From assembly GCF_900168295.1 (NCBI RefSeq), contig NZ_FVZL01000001.1, positions 892,134-956,133 of the forward strand: a stretch of DNA of 64,000 nucleotides. The letters run 5' to 3'. A program made the position numbers and the translations under genes. A model generated the notes under the pieces. That model had not been told where the DNA came from. It did not search any database and saw only the letters and a list, made by a program, of their open reading frames with translations. Below, one piece after another: positions 1-8,023 of the stretch (its first letter is position 1; each line of letters starts with the position of its first letter). This DNA is from Arthrobacter sp. P2b (lineage in GTDB: Bacteria > Actinomycetota > Actinomycetes > Actinomycetales > Micrococcaceae).

Positions 1-821
1 AGTCCGTCCACCACGTGCTGGCCGTTGGGGGCGATGACGGTCAGGTCCCGGACCTCGAAGGTCTTTTCCTGCGGTTTGGCCGGGGCCTTGTCCAAAGTCA
101 GGTTTACGGCGCGGCCCACCATCATGGAGGCAAGATCGGTGGTGGGGGCCGAGGGCTCGGCGGATCCCACCACCTTTCCGCGCCTGATCACGGTGATGGT
201 GTCGGAGACCTCCTTGACCTCCCGCAGCTTGTGGGAGATGAAGACGATCGAGGTGCCCCCGGACTTGAGCTGGCGCATGATGTCCAGGAGTTCGTCGGTT
301 TCCTGCGGGGTCAGCACGGCTGTGGGTTCGTCCAGGATGAGGACCTTGGCGTTTCGGACTAGGGCCTTGATGATTTCCACGCGCTGCTGGACGCCCACCG
401 GCAGGTCCTCCACCAGGGCGTCGGGGTCGACGTCGAACCCGTACTGGTCCGAAATTTCCTTGATCCGGCGGCGCGTCTCGTCAAGGTTGAGGAAGCCTGC
501 CGCCTTGGTGGGTTCGGCTCCCAGCGCCACATTTTCGGCGACCGTGAAAACGGGAACCAGCATGAAGTGCTGGTGCACCATGCCGATGCCGGCGGCCATG
601 GCATCGCCAGGGCCGCGGAAGGACACCGGTTTGTCATCGATGAGGATGTCGCCTTCGGAGGGCTCATACAGCCCGTACAGCACATTCATGAGGGTGGATT
701 TACCGGCCCCGTTTTCGCCCAGCAGACAGTGGATTTGTCCGGGTTCAACCACCACATCGATGTGGTCGTTGGCGAGCAGGGTACCGAAGCGTTTAGTGAT
801 CCCTCTGAGTTCAAGTTTCAA
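1..821 (-). CDS. BmpA-type nucleoside ABC importer, ATP-binding subunit (3' part outside window)
   Basis: ATPase that would energise uptake of nucleosides or related solutes for the BmpA-like lipoprotein encoded just upstream. Translating the minus strand gives a first nucleotide-binding domain with Walker [10 protein letters not shown] near residue 35, the degenerate signature LPVGVQQRVE seen in this subfamily, and Walker [16 protein letters not shown]. The start of a second domain follows (FEVRDLTVIAPNGQ) before the window edge, as expected for a duplicated ATPase of about 500 residues. No ATG precedes the conserved N-terminus; TTG at 821 (MKLELRGITKRFG) is the best start, and TTG at 833 is an alternative. 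Neither has a convincing ribosome-binding site. A strong terminator lies between this gene and the lipoprotein gene. The permeases presumably follow to the left. Confidence 0.85.
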   Translation of the reverse strand, partial: MKLELRGITKRFGTLLANDHIDVVVEPGQIHCLLGENGAGKSTLMNVLYGLYEPSEGDILIDDKPVSFRGPGDAMAAGIGMVHQHFMLVPVFTVAENVALGAEPTKAAGFLNLDETRRRIKEISDQYGFDVDPDALVEDLPVGVQQRVEIIKALVRNAKVLILDEPTAVLTPQETDELLDIMRQLKSGGTSIVFISHKLREVKEVSDTITVIRRGKVVGSAEPSAPTTDLASMMVGRAVNLTLDKAPAKPQEKTFEVRDLTVIAPNGQHVVDG

Positions 822-944
822 AACTCTGACCAATCTCGAAGCGTCCAGTGATCCACCGGACGGGATATGTGGCTGCAGCACCAGCCTAGTGGCTGCAGCA
901 GGAGGATGAGCGGGCGCCGGCCCGGAAAAGGGAGCCAGCAAAAA

Positions 945-989
945 AGCGCCACCGCCCGGCCGGTCAATGACCAGCCGGGCGGTGGCGCT
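945..989 (-). terminator. Intrinsic terminator after the BmpA lipoprotein gene
   Basis: Sixteen-base perfect arms AGCGCCACCGCCCGGC (945-960) and GCCGGGCGGTGGCGCT (974-989) are followed on the minus strand by a T run (read as A at 940-945). The hairpin begins 11 bp after the lipoprotein stop and lies before the ATPase start, so it probably lowers ATPase expression relative to the binding protein. Confidence 0.85.
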
Positions 990-999
990 GCACGCGGAA

Positions 1000-2106
1000 T
1001 CAGGCCTTCGGGCTTGCCTTGGACTCAACCTTCAGCTTGCCGTCCACGATGTCCTTCTCGATCTGCTCCAGCTCGGACTTCAGCTCGGCGGGGACCTGGG
1101 AATCGAGGTCGTGGAAGGGAGCCAGCTTCACGCCCTCGTTGGCCAGCGTGCCAACATAGGGGGTGTTGCTGAAGTTGCCTTCCTTGTCATCCTTAACAAC
1201 GGCCTCAACGGCGTCGCCCATCGTCTTCATGACGGAGGACAGCATGATGTCCTTGTAGTCAGGTGCCGTGAGGTAGCCGTCCGAATCAACCCAGATGAGC
1301 TTAACGTCCTTGCCGGCGGCCTTGGCTTCCTTCAGGGCAGCACCGGCGCCCTTGCCTACCGGGCCGGCGACCGGCATCACGATATCGGCGCCCTGGTCCA
1401 GGAAGTTCTGGGTGAGCTGCTTGCCCACGTCCTGCTTTTCGAAGTCCCCGGTGAAGCTGCCGTCCTGGGCGTCCTTGTTCCAGCCAAGGAGCTTGACGTC
1501 CTTGCCCTTCTGCTCGTTGTAGTACTTCACGCCGTCGGCGTAGCCGTCCATGAAAATGGTCACTGTGGGGATCTTGACGCCGCCGAAGGTGGCCACCGTG
1601 CCGGTCTTGGTGGTTCCAGCGGCAAGGTAGCCGGCGAGGAACGCTGCCTGCGCGGTGTCGTAGATGATCGGCTTGACGTTGGCGATGGCCGGATCGTACT
1701 GGTAGTCGACAATGGCGAAGTGGCTGTCCGGGTTGGCTGCGGCCTGCTCCTTGGTGGAGTCTCCCAGCAGGAAGCCGATCGTCAGCGTGAGGTCGCAGCC
1801 GGCGGTGACCATGGCCCGCAGGTTCGGTTCAAAGTCGTTGTTGGTCTTGGACTCCACCTGGTTGACCTTGATGCCCAGGTCAGCCTCGGCCTTCTTCAGC
1901 CCCTCGTAGGAGGACTGGTTGAAGGACTGGTCATCGAAGCCGCCGGAGTCGGAGACGATGCAGCCGGTGTAATCGGTGGCGCCGGCCGTGGAGTTGGTTC
2001 CCGCTTCAGGCGGGGCGCCGCAACCGGCCAGCACGAGTGCTGTGGCACCCACGGTAGCCAGGCCTGCAACTGAACCGCGCTTGAGGTGTGAACGCAGTGA
2101 TGTCAT
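1000..2106 (-). CDS. BMP-family substrate-binding lipoprotein (nucleoside-type ABC importer)
   Basis: Extracellular solute receptor of the BmpA/PnrA family, 368 aa, anchored to the membrane by lipid. It has a basic N-terminus, a hydrophobic stretch and lipobox VLAGC with Cys29. The mature protein starts with the family motif SDSGGFDDQSFNQ and later shows DLTLTIGFLLGD, both typical of BMP proteins that bind purine nucleosides; substrate is inferred from the family. ATG at 2106 is preferred over TTG at 2109 because GGAGG sits 7 bases upstream of the ATG. It is the first visible gene of the importer, with the ATPase downstream after a terminator. Confidence 0.9.
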   Translation of the reverse strand: MTSLRSHLKRGSVAGLATVGATALVLAGCGAPPEAGTNSTAGATDYTGCIVSDSGGFDDQSFNQSSYEGLKKAEADLGIKVNQVESKTNNDFEPNLRAMVTAGCDLTLTIGFLLGDSTKEQAAANPDSHFAIVDYQYDPAIANVKPIIYDTAQAAFLAGYLAAGTTKTGTVATFGGVKIPTVTIFMDGYADGVKYYNEQKGKDVKLLGWNKDAQDGSFTGDFEKQDVGKQLTQNFLDQGADIVMPVAGPVGKGAGAALKEAKAAGKDVKLIWVDSDGYLTAPDYKDIMLSSVMKTMGDAVEAVVKDDKEGNFSNTPYVGTLANEGVKLAPFHDLDSQVPAELKSELEQIEKDIVDGKLKVESKASPKA

Positions 2107-2304
2107 CAAGATTCCTCCAGGGTGAAGAGAGTGGCGCTACGGCTCGAATTCAATGAGTGTCCGTTTCTGCACTGAAATTCTGTTTTCACTGAGGGCTCGC
2201 AGCACTGCGCCGGAGCGCACTGATGGCTCCTACTTTAGTGGCCTGCGCCACGCCCCAATAGCATGCCAGAACCGGTTCCCGGAGATTGTTTACAAGTTGT
2301 TACC

Positions 2305-2346
2305 AACCAGTAGGGGTGCCGCTCTGCTGCGGCACCCCTCCTGGTT
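2305..2346 (-). terminator. Hairpin downstream of curA
   Basis: Nearly perfect inverted repeat: AACCAG-T-AGGGGTGCCGC (2305-2322) against GCGGCACCCCT-C-CTGGTT (2329-2346). It starts 17 bp after the curA stop, so it probably ends the ohrR-ohr-curA transcript. No T tract follows on the minus strand, so termination may be weak or the hairpin may protect the 3' end. Confidence 0.5.
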
Positions 2347-2362
2347 GCGCGGCGGGCGGGAG

Positions 2363-3382
2363 CTAGAGCCGGACCAGCATTTTGCCCGTGTTCGCGCCAT
2401 CGAGCAGGTCCATGAAGGCCTGCGGGGCGTTCTCGAGCCCGTCGACGATGGTTTCGTCGTAGCGCACAGTGCCGTCGGCCAGCCAGCCCGCCATTTTTTC
2501 GGCGAACTCGCGGGCATGCTGCCGCTGGCCACCCACCAGGAAACCCTGCAGGGTGAGCTGCTTGCCGATGGCCTGCATGAGGTTGCGCGGCGCGGGGGTG
2601 GGTTCGGTGGAGTTGTATTGTGCGATGGCACCGCACATCGCCACCCGCCCGCCAACATTGAGGACGGCCAGTGCAGCCTCCAGGTGCTCGCCGCCCACGT
2701 TGTCGAAGTAGACGTCGATGCCGGCACTGCCGGCTGCCTTTTCCAGCTGCTCACGGACCGGACCGTCGTGGTAATCGAAGGCCGCGTCGTAGCCGAGCTC
2801 CAGCAGGCGGGCCACCTTGGCGGGTGAGCCTGCCGAGCCGATCACCCGCGAGGCGCCCATTGCTTTCGCGATCTGGCCCACCAGCGAGCCAACCGCGCCT
2901 GCCGCGCCGGAAACGAAGACGGCGTCGCCCGGGGCAAAATTGGCCACCTTGAGCAGCCCGGCATAGGCTGTCAGGCCGGTCATGCCCAGGGCGCCAAGGA
3001 ATGCCGAGGCCGGTGCCAGATCAGTGCGGGCCGGGGTGGCGGCGGCAGCGTCCAGCACCGCATATTCGCGCCAGCCGAGGGAATGCACGACGACGTCCCC
3101 CTCCTGATGCGCGTCGGAACGGGACGCGATCACCTCACCCACCGCGCCGCCGTCGAGCGCTTCGCCCAAGGCAAAGGGCGCAGAGTAGGACTTGACGTCG
3201 TTCATGCGTCCGCGCATATAGGGGTCAACCGAGATAAAAAGGTTCTTCACCATGATCTGGCCATCTGCGAGTTCAGGCAGCGGCGACTCGGCGAGCCGGA
3301 AATTCTCCGGCCCCGGGCGGCCCACCGGACGGGACACCAGCTGGATTTCACGGGTGGTGGCAGGCAGCGTCGCAACGCTCAT
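2363..3382 (-). CDS. NADP-dependent oxidoreductase of the CurA / leukotriene B4 dehydrogenase type
   Basis: Zinc-independent medium-chain reductase of 339 aa. The family reduces alpha,beta-unsaturated carbonyls (alkenals, curcumin) with NADPH in the cytosol. The N-terminus carries the family motif SRPVGRPGPENFRL and FISVDPYMRGRM; the Rossmann motif SGAAGAVGS is at residues 158-166. There are no catalytic-domain zinc cysteines. It is the third gene of the ohrR-ohr operon: its ATG overlaps the ohr stop in an ATGA arrangement. That coupling suggests it clears reactive aldehydes formed during peroxide damage (inference). Exact substrate is unknown. Confidence 0.88.
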   Translation of the reverse strand: MSVATLPATTREIQLVSRPVGRPGPENFRLAESPLPELADGQIMVKNLFISVDPYMRGRMNDVKSYSAPFALGEALDGGAVGEVIASRSDAHQEGDVVVHSLGWREYAVLDAAAATPARTDLAPASAFLGALGMTGLTAYAGLLKVANFAPGDAVFVSGAAGAVGSLVGQIAKAMGASRVIGSAGSPAKVARLLELGYDAAFDYHDGPVREQLEKAAGSAGIDVYFDNVGGEHLEAALAVLNVGGRVAMCGAIAQYNSTEPTPAPRNLMQAIGKQLTLQGFLVGGQRQHAREFAEKMAGWLADGTVRYDETIVDGLENAPQAFMDLLDGANTGKMLVRL

Positions 3383-3810
3383 GCTGCGTACTCCAGGACC
3401 TTGATGTCCACGCTGATGTTTCCACGGGTGGCGTTCGAATATGGGCAGATCTCGTGCGCTTTGGCCACGAGAGCCTCGGCAGCGGCCAGGTCGAGGGCCG
3501 GCAGCGCGATCTCCAGTTCAGCGGCAAGGCCGAAGCCCGTCCCGCCGTCCAGCTTGCCGAGGTGGACCCTGGCAGCTACGGCCGAATCGGTGAGGTCGGC
3601 CTGTTCCCTGCCGGCCACCAGGCGCAGTGCCGAGTGGAAGCAGGCAGCATATCCCGCGGCAAAGAGCTGCTCCGGGTTGGTGCCCTGGCCGCTGCCGCCG
3701 AGTTCAACAGGGCTGGCAAGGTTGACTTCCAGCTTGCCGTCGCTGGAGCGGGCGTTTCCGTCGCGACCTTCGCCGGAGGCGAGGGCTTCGGCAGTGTAAA
3801 GAGGCTTCAC
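3379..3810 (-). CDS. ohr: Organic hydroperoxide reductase Ohr
   Basis: OsmC/Ohr-family thiol peroxidase, 143 aa, which reduces organic and lipid hydroperoxides with lipoyl-dependent recycling. The two redox cysteines are visible: Cys57 in AAGYAACFHSAL and Cys122 in HEICPYSNATRGN. The active-site partners Arg16 and Glu47 (TNPEQLF) are also present. Length is normal for Ohr. It lies 43 bp downstream of ohrR on the same strand and is translationally coupled to the curA-like gene. The neighbouring 1-Cys OhrR and operator palindrome imply induction by organic peroxides. Confidence 0.95.
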   Translation of the reverse strand: MKPLYTAEALASGEGRDGNARSSDGKLEVNLASPVELGGSGQGTNPEQLFAAGYAACFHSALRLVAGREQADLTDSAVAARVHLGKLDGGTGFGLAAELEIALPALDLAAAEALVAKAHEICPYSNATRGNISVDIKVLEYAA

Positions 3811-3853
3811 AGTGGTATCCGTTCTGTTGGGGATCAGTAAGACGTTGGCGGCG

Positions 3854-4288
3854 TCACACCGCGTTGTGCAGGGCGGCCGTCAATTTGCCAAGGGTTTCGC
3901 GGAGCTGCTCGAGTTCCCGGGGAGACAGTCCCGCGGACTGCGCGAGACGCTGGGGAATGGCGGCCGCCTTGGCGCTGAGGCTTCTTCCCGCCGGCGTCAG
4001 GTGGACGGCGACGCGGCGCTCATCCTCGCCTGACCGGCGCCGTTCCACCAGGCCCAGGGCTTCAAGCCGCTTCAGCAACGGCGACAGGGTGCCGGAATCC
4101 AGGCCGAGCTCCTCGCCCAGCTCCTTCACGCCGCGCGGCTCGCTCTCCCACAGCACCAGCATCACCAGGTACTGCGGGTAGGTCAGCCCCATGTCCTCCA
4201 GGACAGGACGGTAGACGGCGGTGGCGGCGCGGGAGGCCGAATACAACGCGAAGCATACTTGCCGGTCCAGGCGGGGAATTTCAGTCAC
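3854..4288 (-). CDS. ohrR: MarR-family organic-peroxide repressor OhrR (1-Cys type)
   Basis: Dimeric winged-helix repressor that loses DNA binding when its reactive cysteine is oxidised. With GTG at 4288 the protein is 144 aa and begins VTEIPRLDRQVCFALYS. Cys12, Tyr26 and Tyr37 have the same spacing (+14, +25) as the Cys/Tyr/Tyr triad of characterised OhrR proteins. No second cysteine follows, so it is the 1-Cys class. The helix-turn-helix lies in VKELGEELGLDSGTLSPLLKR and the wing contains RRRSGEDERR. A TTG 21 bases upstream extends the frame, but no Shine-Dalgarno supports it. The predicted promoter would start transcription almost at the GTG, suggesting a leaderless message. The gene probably represses itself, ohr and curA. 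Confidence 0.93.
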   Translation of the reverse strand: MTEIPRLDRQVCFALYSASRAATAVYRPVLEDMGLTYPQYLVMLVLWESEPRGVKELGEELGLDSGTLSPLLKRLEALGLVERRRSGEDERRVAVHLTPAGRSLSAKAAAIPQRLAQSAGLSPRELEQLRETLGKLTAALHNAV

Positions 4289-4295
4289 AACACAA

Positions 4296-4335
4296 ACAGT
4301 AACGGACAACTAAGTTGTGCACAACTTAGTTGTCC
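4296..4335 (-). promoter_or_regulatory. ohrR promoter overlapped by a 32-bp perfect palindromic operator
   Basis: Bases 4304-4335 form a perfect 32-bp palindrome whose half is GGACAACTAAGTTGTG. It contains two 13-mers, ACAACTAAGTTGT and ACAACTTAGTTGT, each nearly self-complementary. On the minus strand TTGTGC (4324-4319) and TACTGT (4301-4296), 17 bp apart, give a plausible -35/-10 pair whose -35 lies inside the palindrome. A repressor dimer, or two, bound here would block RNA polymerase. Confidence 0.8.
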
Positions 4336-4364
4336 TGCGCCGGAGAGCCGGTGCAGAACGCTGC

Positions 4365-5564
4365 TTAGAGGTCGCGGATGGTGCGCAGGGCCGCCGCGGT
4401 GAGCACCCGGATGCCGAGGCCAAGGGCACGCTCGTCCAGGATGTAGTCGCCGCGGTGGAGGTCATATTCCTCCCCGCCCGGAGTTTTGGTGCCCAGCCGC
4501 ATCATGGCACCGGGAAGCTCTGCCAGGAACCAGGCGAAGTCTTCACCGCCCATGGACTGCGGCGTGAGCACCACGGCACTTTCGCCGATCTCGGCACGTG
4601 CGGACGCCTCGATAATGGCCGTTTCATGTTCAGAGTTGACCACCGGAGGCACTCCCCTGGTGTGCTCAAGCTTGACGTCCACGCCGTACGGTGCCGCCAC
4701 CTGGTGGACCACTTCATCAAGGAGTTCACCGGCGGCGTGCCAGGCCTCGCGGTCCAGGCAGCGCATGGTCCCGGCCATGTAGCCGGTGCCCGGGATGGCG
4801 TTGGGCGCCGACCCGGCGGAAATCTGGCCCCACACCACGGACACGCCGCTGCGGACATCCACCCGGCGGGACAGGACCGCGGGCACGTTCACCGCGATCT
4901 GCGCCAGGGCAAACACAAGATCCTCGGTCAGGTGTGGCCGCGAGGTGTGGCCGCCCCGGCCGGAAAGCTCGATGCGGATGGTGTCCGAGGCCGAGGTGAT
5001 GGCCCCAATGCGCGTGCCGATCTTGCCCACCTCGATGCGGGGATCGCAGTGCAGCGCCAGGATCCGGGGCACGCCTTCCAGGACGCCCTGCTCGATGCAG
5101 GAGTGGGCGCCGCCGGGCATGGTTTCCTCGGCCGGCTGGAAGATCAGGCGGACGGTGGCGCCCAGGGGGGACTCCTGGTGCATCCTGTGCAGCACCAGGG
5201 CGATGCCGAGCATGGTGGTGGTGTGCACATCGTGGCCGCAGGCGTGGGTTACGCCGTGGTTTTTCGAGGCGAACGGCAGGCCGGTTTCCTCGATGATGGG
5301 CAGGGCGTCGATGTCCCCGCGCAGCGCAGTGGCGATGGGGCCTTCCCCGACGTCCACCGAGAGTCCGGTTCCCTCGAGGCGGCGCGGAGTGAGGCCTGCC
5401 TCCTCGAGCCGCTCAGCCAGCTTGTCAGTGGTGCGGAATTCCTTGAAGGACAGCTCCGGATGCGCATGCAGGTCCCGGCGGAATTCGATCAGTTCCGGCA
5501 GGAGCGGCTCGAGCCACGGAGCCACCAAAGCGGTGGGCTCGGCTTCAGTAGTGTAATTGCGCAC
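4365..5564 (-). CDS. M20 family amidohydrolase (hippurate hydrolase-like)
   Basis: Cytosolic metal-dependent amidase or deacylase of 399 aa. Metal ligands of the M20D subgroup are visible: Cys109 and His111 in HACGHDVHT, Glu146/Glu147 in QPAEETMPGGA, His172 in LALHCDP, and a late His in YDLHRGDY. The lid domain carries SGRGGHTSRPH. Relatives hydrolyse N-acyl amino acids such as hippurate or auxin conjugates; the substrate here cannot be read from sequence. Start is GTG at 5564 (MRNYTTEAEPT). It appears monocistronic, ending 29 bp before the ohrR operator. Confidence 0.88.
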   Translation of the reverse strand: MRNYTTEAEPTALVAPWLEPLLPELIEFRRDLHAHPELSFKEFRTTDKLAERLEEAGLTPRRLEGTGLSVDVGEGPIATALRGDIDALPIIEETGLPFASKNHGVTHACGHDVHTTTMLGIALVLHRMHQESPLGATVRLIFQPAEETMPGGAHSCIEQGVLEGVPRILALHCDPRIEVGKIGTRIGAITSASDTIRIELSGRGGHTSRPHLTEDLVFALAQIAVNVPAVLSRRVDVRSGVSVVWGQISAGSAPNAIPGTGYMAGTMRCLDREAWHAAGELLDEVVHQVAAPYGVDVKLEHTRGVPPVVNSEHETAIIEASARAEIGESAVVLTPQSMGGEDFAWFLAELPGAMMRLGTKTPGGEEYDLHRGDYILDERALGLGIRVLTAAALRTIRDL

Positions 5565-5668
5565 TGTTTCACTCTAGCGAGGGTGGCAGGAATACCAGCC
5601 ATCACGGTCGCCGCGTTACATCCCGGGTGCCCGGACGGGCCCCGGGATGCCGACGGCGGGGCGTCCGG

Positions 5669-6802
5669 TTAGAGGACGTCCGTGTCGCCGCTGGCCTTGA
5701 GGGCATCAACGGCTGCTTTAACCCGCTGCGAGTTGGCCATGGTGGTGACCAGCAGGGCATCCGGAGTGTCCACGATGACCACGTCCTGGATCCCGATCAG
5801 GGCGATGACCCGCTTGGTGTCAGTGACTACAACGCCGCTGGAGTTCTCGGTGAAGACGCGGGCGCCTTCACCCAGGACCGTGACGTCATCCACTTCCTTG
5901 GCTGAGTTCAGCCGGCCCACGGAGGCGAAGTCGCCAACGTCATCCCACCGGAAGGAGCCGGGCACGACGGCGACGTCCCCGGCTTCGGCGGCGGGTTCGG
6001 CCACGGCGTAGTCGATGGCGATCTTGGGCAACGTGGGCCACACGCGGCTTGTCACTTCGTCACGGGCCGGGGTGTCCCAGGCGCGGGCGATTTCCTGCAG
6101 GCCCTGGAACAGCTCGGGCTGGTTGGCTTCCAGGTGCTTAAGCAGCAGCGCCACGGGCGCCACGAACATGCCGGCGTTCCAGACGTAGTTGCCGCTGTCC
6201 ACATACTGCTGGGCCACTACTTCATCCGGCTTTTCAACAAACTCCACCACGTCCTGGGCGCTGGGCGCGCCCTCGATGTGCAGCCCCTGGCCTGAACGGA
6301 TGTAGCCGAAACCTGTGGACGGGTGCGTGGGCTTGATGCCGATGGTCACGATCTTGCCGGCGGCTGCGGTGTGGATCGCTTCGCGGACAGCCTCCTGGAA
6401 GAGGTGGTCCGGGCTGATGACCTGGTCCGCGGCGAAGGAACCCATGATGGTGTCGGGATCACGCTCGTGCAGGATGGCGGCGGCGAGTCCGATGGCTGCC
6501 GCCGAGTCCTTGGGTTCGGACTCGAGGACAAGGTCCGAATCCTTAACCTCGGGAAGCTGGCGGCAAACGGCATCACGGTGGGCCTTGCCGGTCACCACCA
6601 GCATCCGGCTCCCCGCAAGCGGGTGCAGCCGGTCGTAGGTGGCGCGCAGCAATGTGCTGCCCGAACCCGTGAGGTCATGAAGGAACTTGGGAGCTGCGGC
6701 TCGCGACAGGGGCCAGAGGCGGGTCCCCACTCCGCCGGCCGGGATCACCGCGATGAAGCGGTCAAGGGGTGATGCCGGGCTTGTCACTTTGTCTGTACTC
6801 AT
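5669..6802 (-). CDS. manC: Mannose-1-phosphate guanylyltransferase
   Basis: Makes GDP-mannose from mannose-1-phosphate and GTP for mannosylated cell-envelope glycans. The nucleotidyltransferase signature IPAGGVGTRLWPLSR is near the N-terminus, followed by FVEKPDEVVA and a late SFRWDDVGDF motif typical of GDP-mannose pyrophosphorylases. Length (377 aa from ATG 6802) suits the single-domain actinobacterial enzyme without an isomerase domain. GTG at 6805 precedes the ATG; neither start has a clear ribosome-binding site. It diverges from the sdh promoter region. Confidence 0.9.
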   Translation of the reverse strand: MSTDKVTSPASPLDRFIAVIPAGGVGTRLWPLSRAAAPKFLHDLTGSGSTLLRATYDRLHPLAGSRMLVVTGKAHRDAVCRQLPEVKDSDLVLESEPKDSAAAIGLAAAILHERDPDTIMGSFAADQVISPDHLFQEAVREAIHTAAAGKIVTIGIKPTHPSTGFGYIRSGQGLHIEGAPSAQDVVEFVEKPDEVVAQQYVDSGNYVWNAGMFVAPVALLLKHLEANQPELFQGLQEIARAWDTPARDEVTSRVWPTLPKIAIDYAVAEPAAEAGDVAVVPGSFRWDDVGDFASVGRLNSAKEVDDVTVLGEGARVFTENSSGVVVTDTKRVIALIGIQDVVIVDTPDALLVTTMANSQRVKAAVDALKASGDTDVL

Positions 6803-6952
6803 CACCGCCTACTTTAGCCGACCGGCCGCAACGGACCCCTCCGGACTCCGCCGCCACGACACAGTTCAGTCCAAGTGCGGCAACCCCGTGTGGCGTTCGT
6901 CTCAAAAAATTCGAAAAACCGCGCCACTGCTGGGCACCAAGGAGCTCCTAAA

Positions 6953-6981
6953 TTGAATAAGCTGTGAGCGGAGCCTAGATT
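6953..6981 (+). promoter_or_regulatory. Predicted sdhC promoter
   Basis: TTGAAT (6953-6958) and TAGATT (6976-6981), separated by 17 bp, match the primary sigma-factor pattern. They lie about 90 bp upstream of the sdhC GTG in the 267-bp divergent region between manC and sdhC. Nothing else gene-like is seen there; an A-rich stretch at 6904-6918 may help promoter activity. Confidence 0.5.
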
Positions 6982-7069
6982 TAGGCCTGAGCTACGAGTG
7001 CTCTCGCAGCAGGCGTTCCCCCCGCGTGGATCTCATGCCAGCGCCGCTGTGTTGCAGGGAGGTTTATCA

Positions 7070-7450
7070 GTGCCGACAAAACCAGCTGGCACCTTGTACC
7101 GCGGCCGTGAAGGCATGTGGTCTTGGGTAGGACACCGTATTACCGGTGTAGTGATCTTTTTCTTCTTGTTGGTCCATGTCTTGGACACCTCCTTGGTGCG
7201 TGTGTCACCCGAGGCTTACACCGCCGTTATCGGCGCGTACAAGAATCCCCTGATGGCACTGGGTGAGACGGGCCTTGTTGCCGCCATCGTCTTCCACGCC
7301 TTCAACGGCCTGCGGATCATCGCGGTCGACTTCTGGAAGAACGGCGCCAAGTACCAGCGTCAGATGCTGTGGGCAGTCCTGGGTCTCTGGGTCGTCACCA
7401 TGGTCGCATTCTCCATCCGCCACCTGTCCCTCGCCCTCGGAGGTCACTAA
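7070..7450 (+). CDS. sdhC: Succinate dehydrogenase cytochrome b556 subunit
   Basis: Membrane anchor and heme-binding subunit of respiratory complex II. The chosen start is GTG 7070 (VPTKPAGTLYRGREGMWSW), 126 aa, because GGGAGG lies 7 bases upstream; the upstream in-frame codons look non-coding. Family motif WSWVGHRITGV is near the N-terminus. Three membrane helices are visible, with His in LLVHVLDT and in FHAFNGLRII suited to heme ligation. sdhD follows after 3 bp. Confidence 0.92.
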   Translation: MPTKPAGTLYRGREGMWSWVGHRITGVVIFFFLLVHVLDTSLVRVSPEAYTAVIGAYKNPLMALGETGLVAAIVFHAFNGLRIIAVDFWKNGAKYQRQMLWAVLGLWVVTMVAFSIRHLSLALGGH

Positions 7451-7453
7451 GCC

Positions 7454-7915
7454 ATGAGTGCAACAATCGAGAGCCCCCGCAGCGGGCGGATCGCCCCCCA
7501 GTACCGCCGCAACGGCGGCACCCGGGGCAACTTCGAGATGATCGCCTGGCTGTTCATGCGCCTCTCCGGCGTGGTGCTGGTGGTCCTCATCTTCGGGCAC
7601 CTTTTCGTGAACCTCCTGGTAGGCGAAGGCATCCACGCCATCGACTTCGGCTTCGTTGCCGGCAAGTGGGCGGATCCGTTCTGGCAGTTCTGGGACCTGA
7701 CCATGCTGTGGCTTGCCATGCTGCACGGCACCAACGGCGTCCGCACCATCATCAATGACTACGCCGAAAAGACCTCCACCCGCCGCTGGCTGAAGACGGT
7801 CCTCTACTCGGCCACCGTCGTCATCATCGTCCTGGGCACCCTGGTGATCTTCACCTTCAACCCGTGCCCCGTCGTCGACGGCGTTCCCCTGCCTGGCGGC
7901 TTCTGCCCTGCCTAG
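7454..7915 (+). CDS. sdhD: Succinate dehydrogenase hydrophobic membrane anchor subunit
   Basis: Second integral subunit of complex II, 153 aa, which with SdhC forms the quinone site and carries heme. The protein has three hydrophobic helices, with FMRLSGVVLVVLIFGHLFV first and HGTNGVRTIINDY, the anchor-family motif, preceding the last helix. It starts 3 bp after the sdhC stop. A terminator-like hairpin follows before sdhA. Confidence 0.9.
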   Translation: MSATIESPRSGRIAPQYRRNGGTRGNFEMIAWLFMRLSGVVLVVLIFGHLFVNLLVGEGIHAIDFGFVAGKWADPFWQFWDLTMLWLAMLHGTNGVRTIINDYAEKTSTRRWLKTVLYSATVVIIVLGTLVIFTFNPCPVVDGVPLPGGFCPA

Positions 7916-7930
7916 CACCAGCACCACCCC

Positions 7931-7956
7931 GGGCCCGCGGGCATTACCGCGGGCCC
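7931..7956 (+). terminator. Hairpin between sdhCD and sdhAB
   Basis: Perfect 10-bp arms GGGCCCGCGG and CCGCGGGCCC with a 6-base loop, followed by TGTTTTG. This looks like an intrinsic terminator or attenuator inside the sdh cluster, beginning 16 bp after the sdhD stop and 75 bp before the sdhA start. Confidence 0.6.
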
Positions 7957-8023
7957 TGTTTTGCGGGGAAGGCGAAGCCGCCCCGTTGTTTTATAGCGAA
8001 TTTTGAGAGAAAGAGCATCTGGT

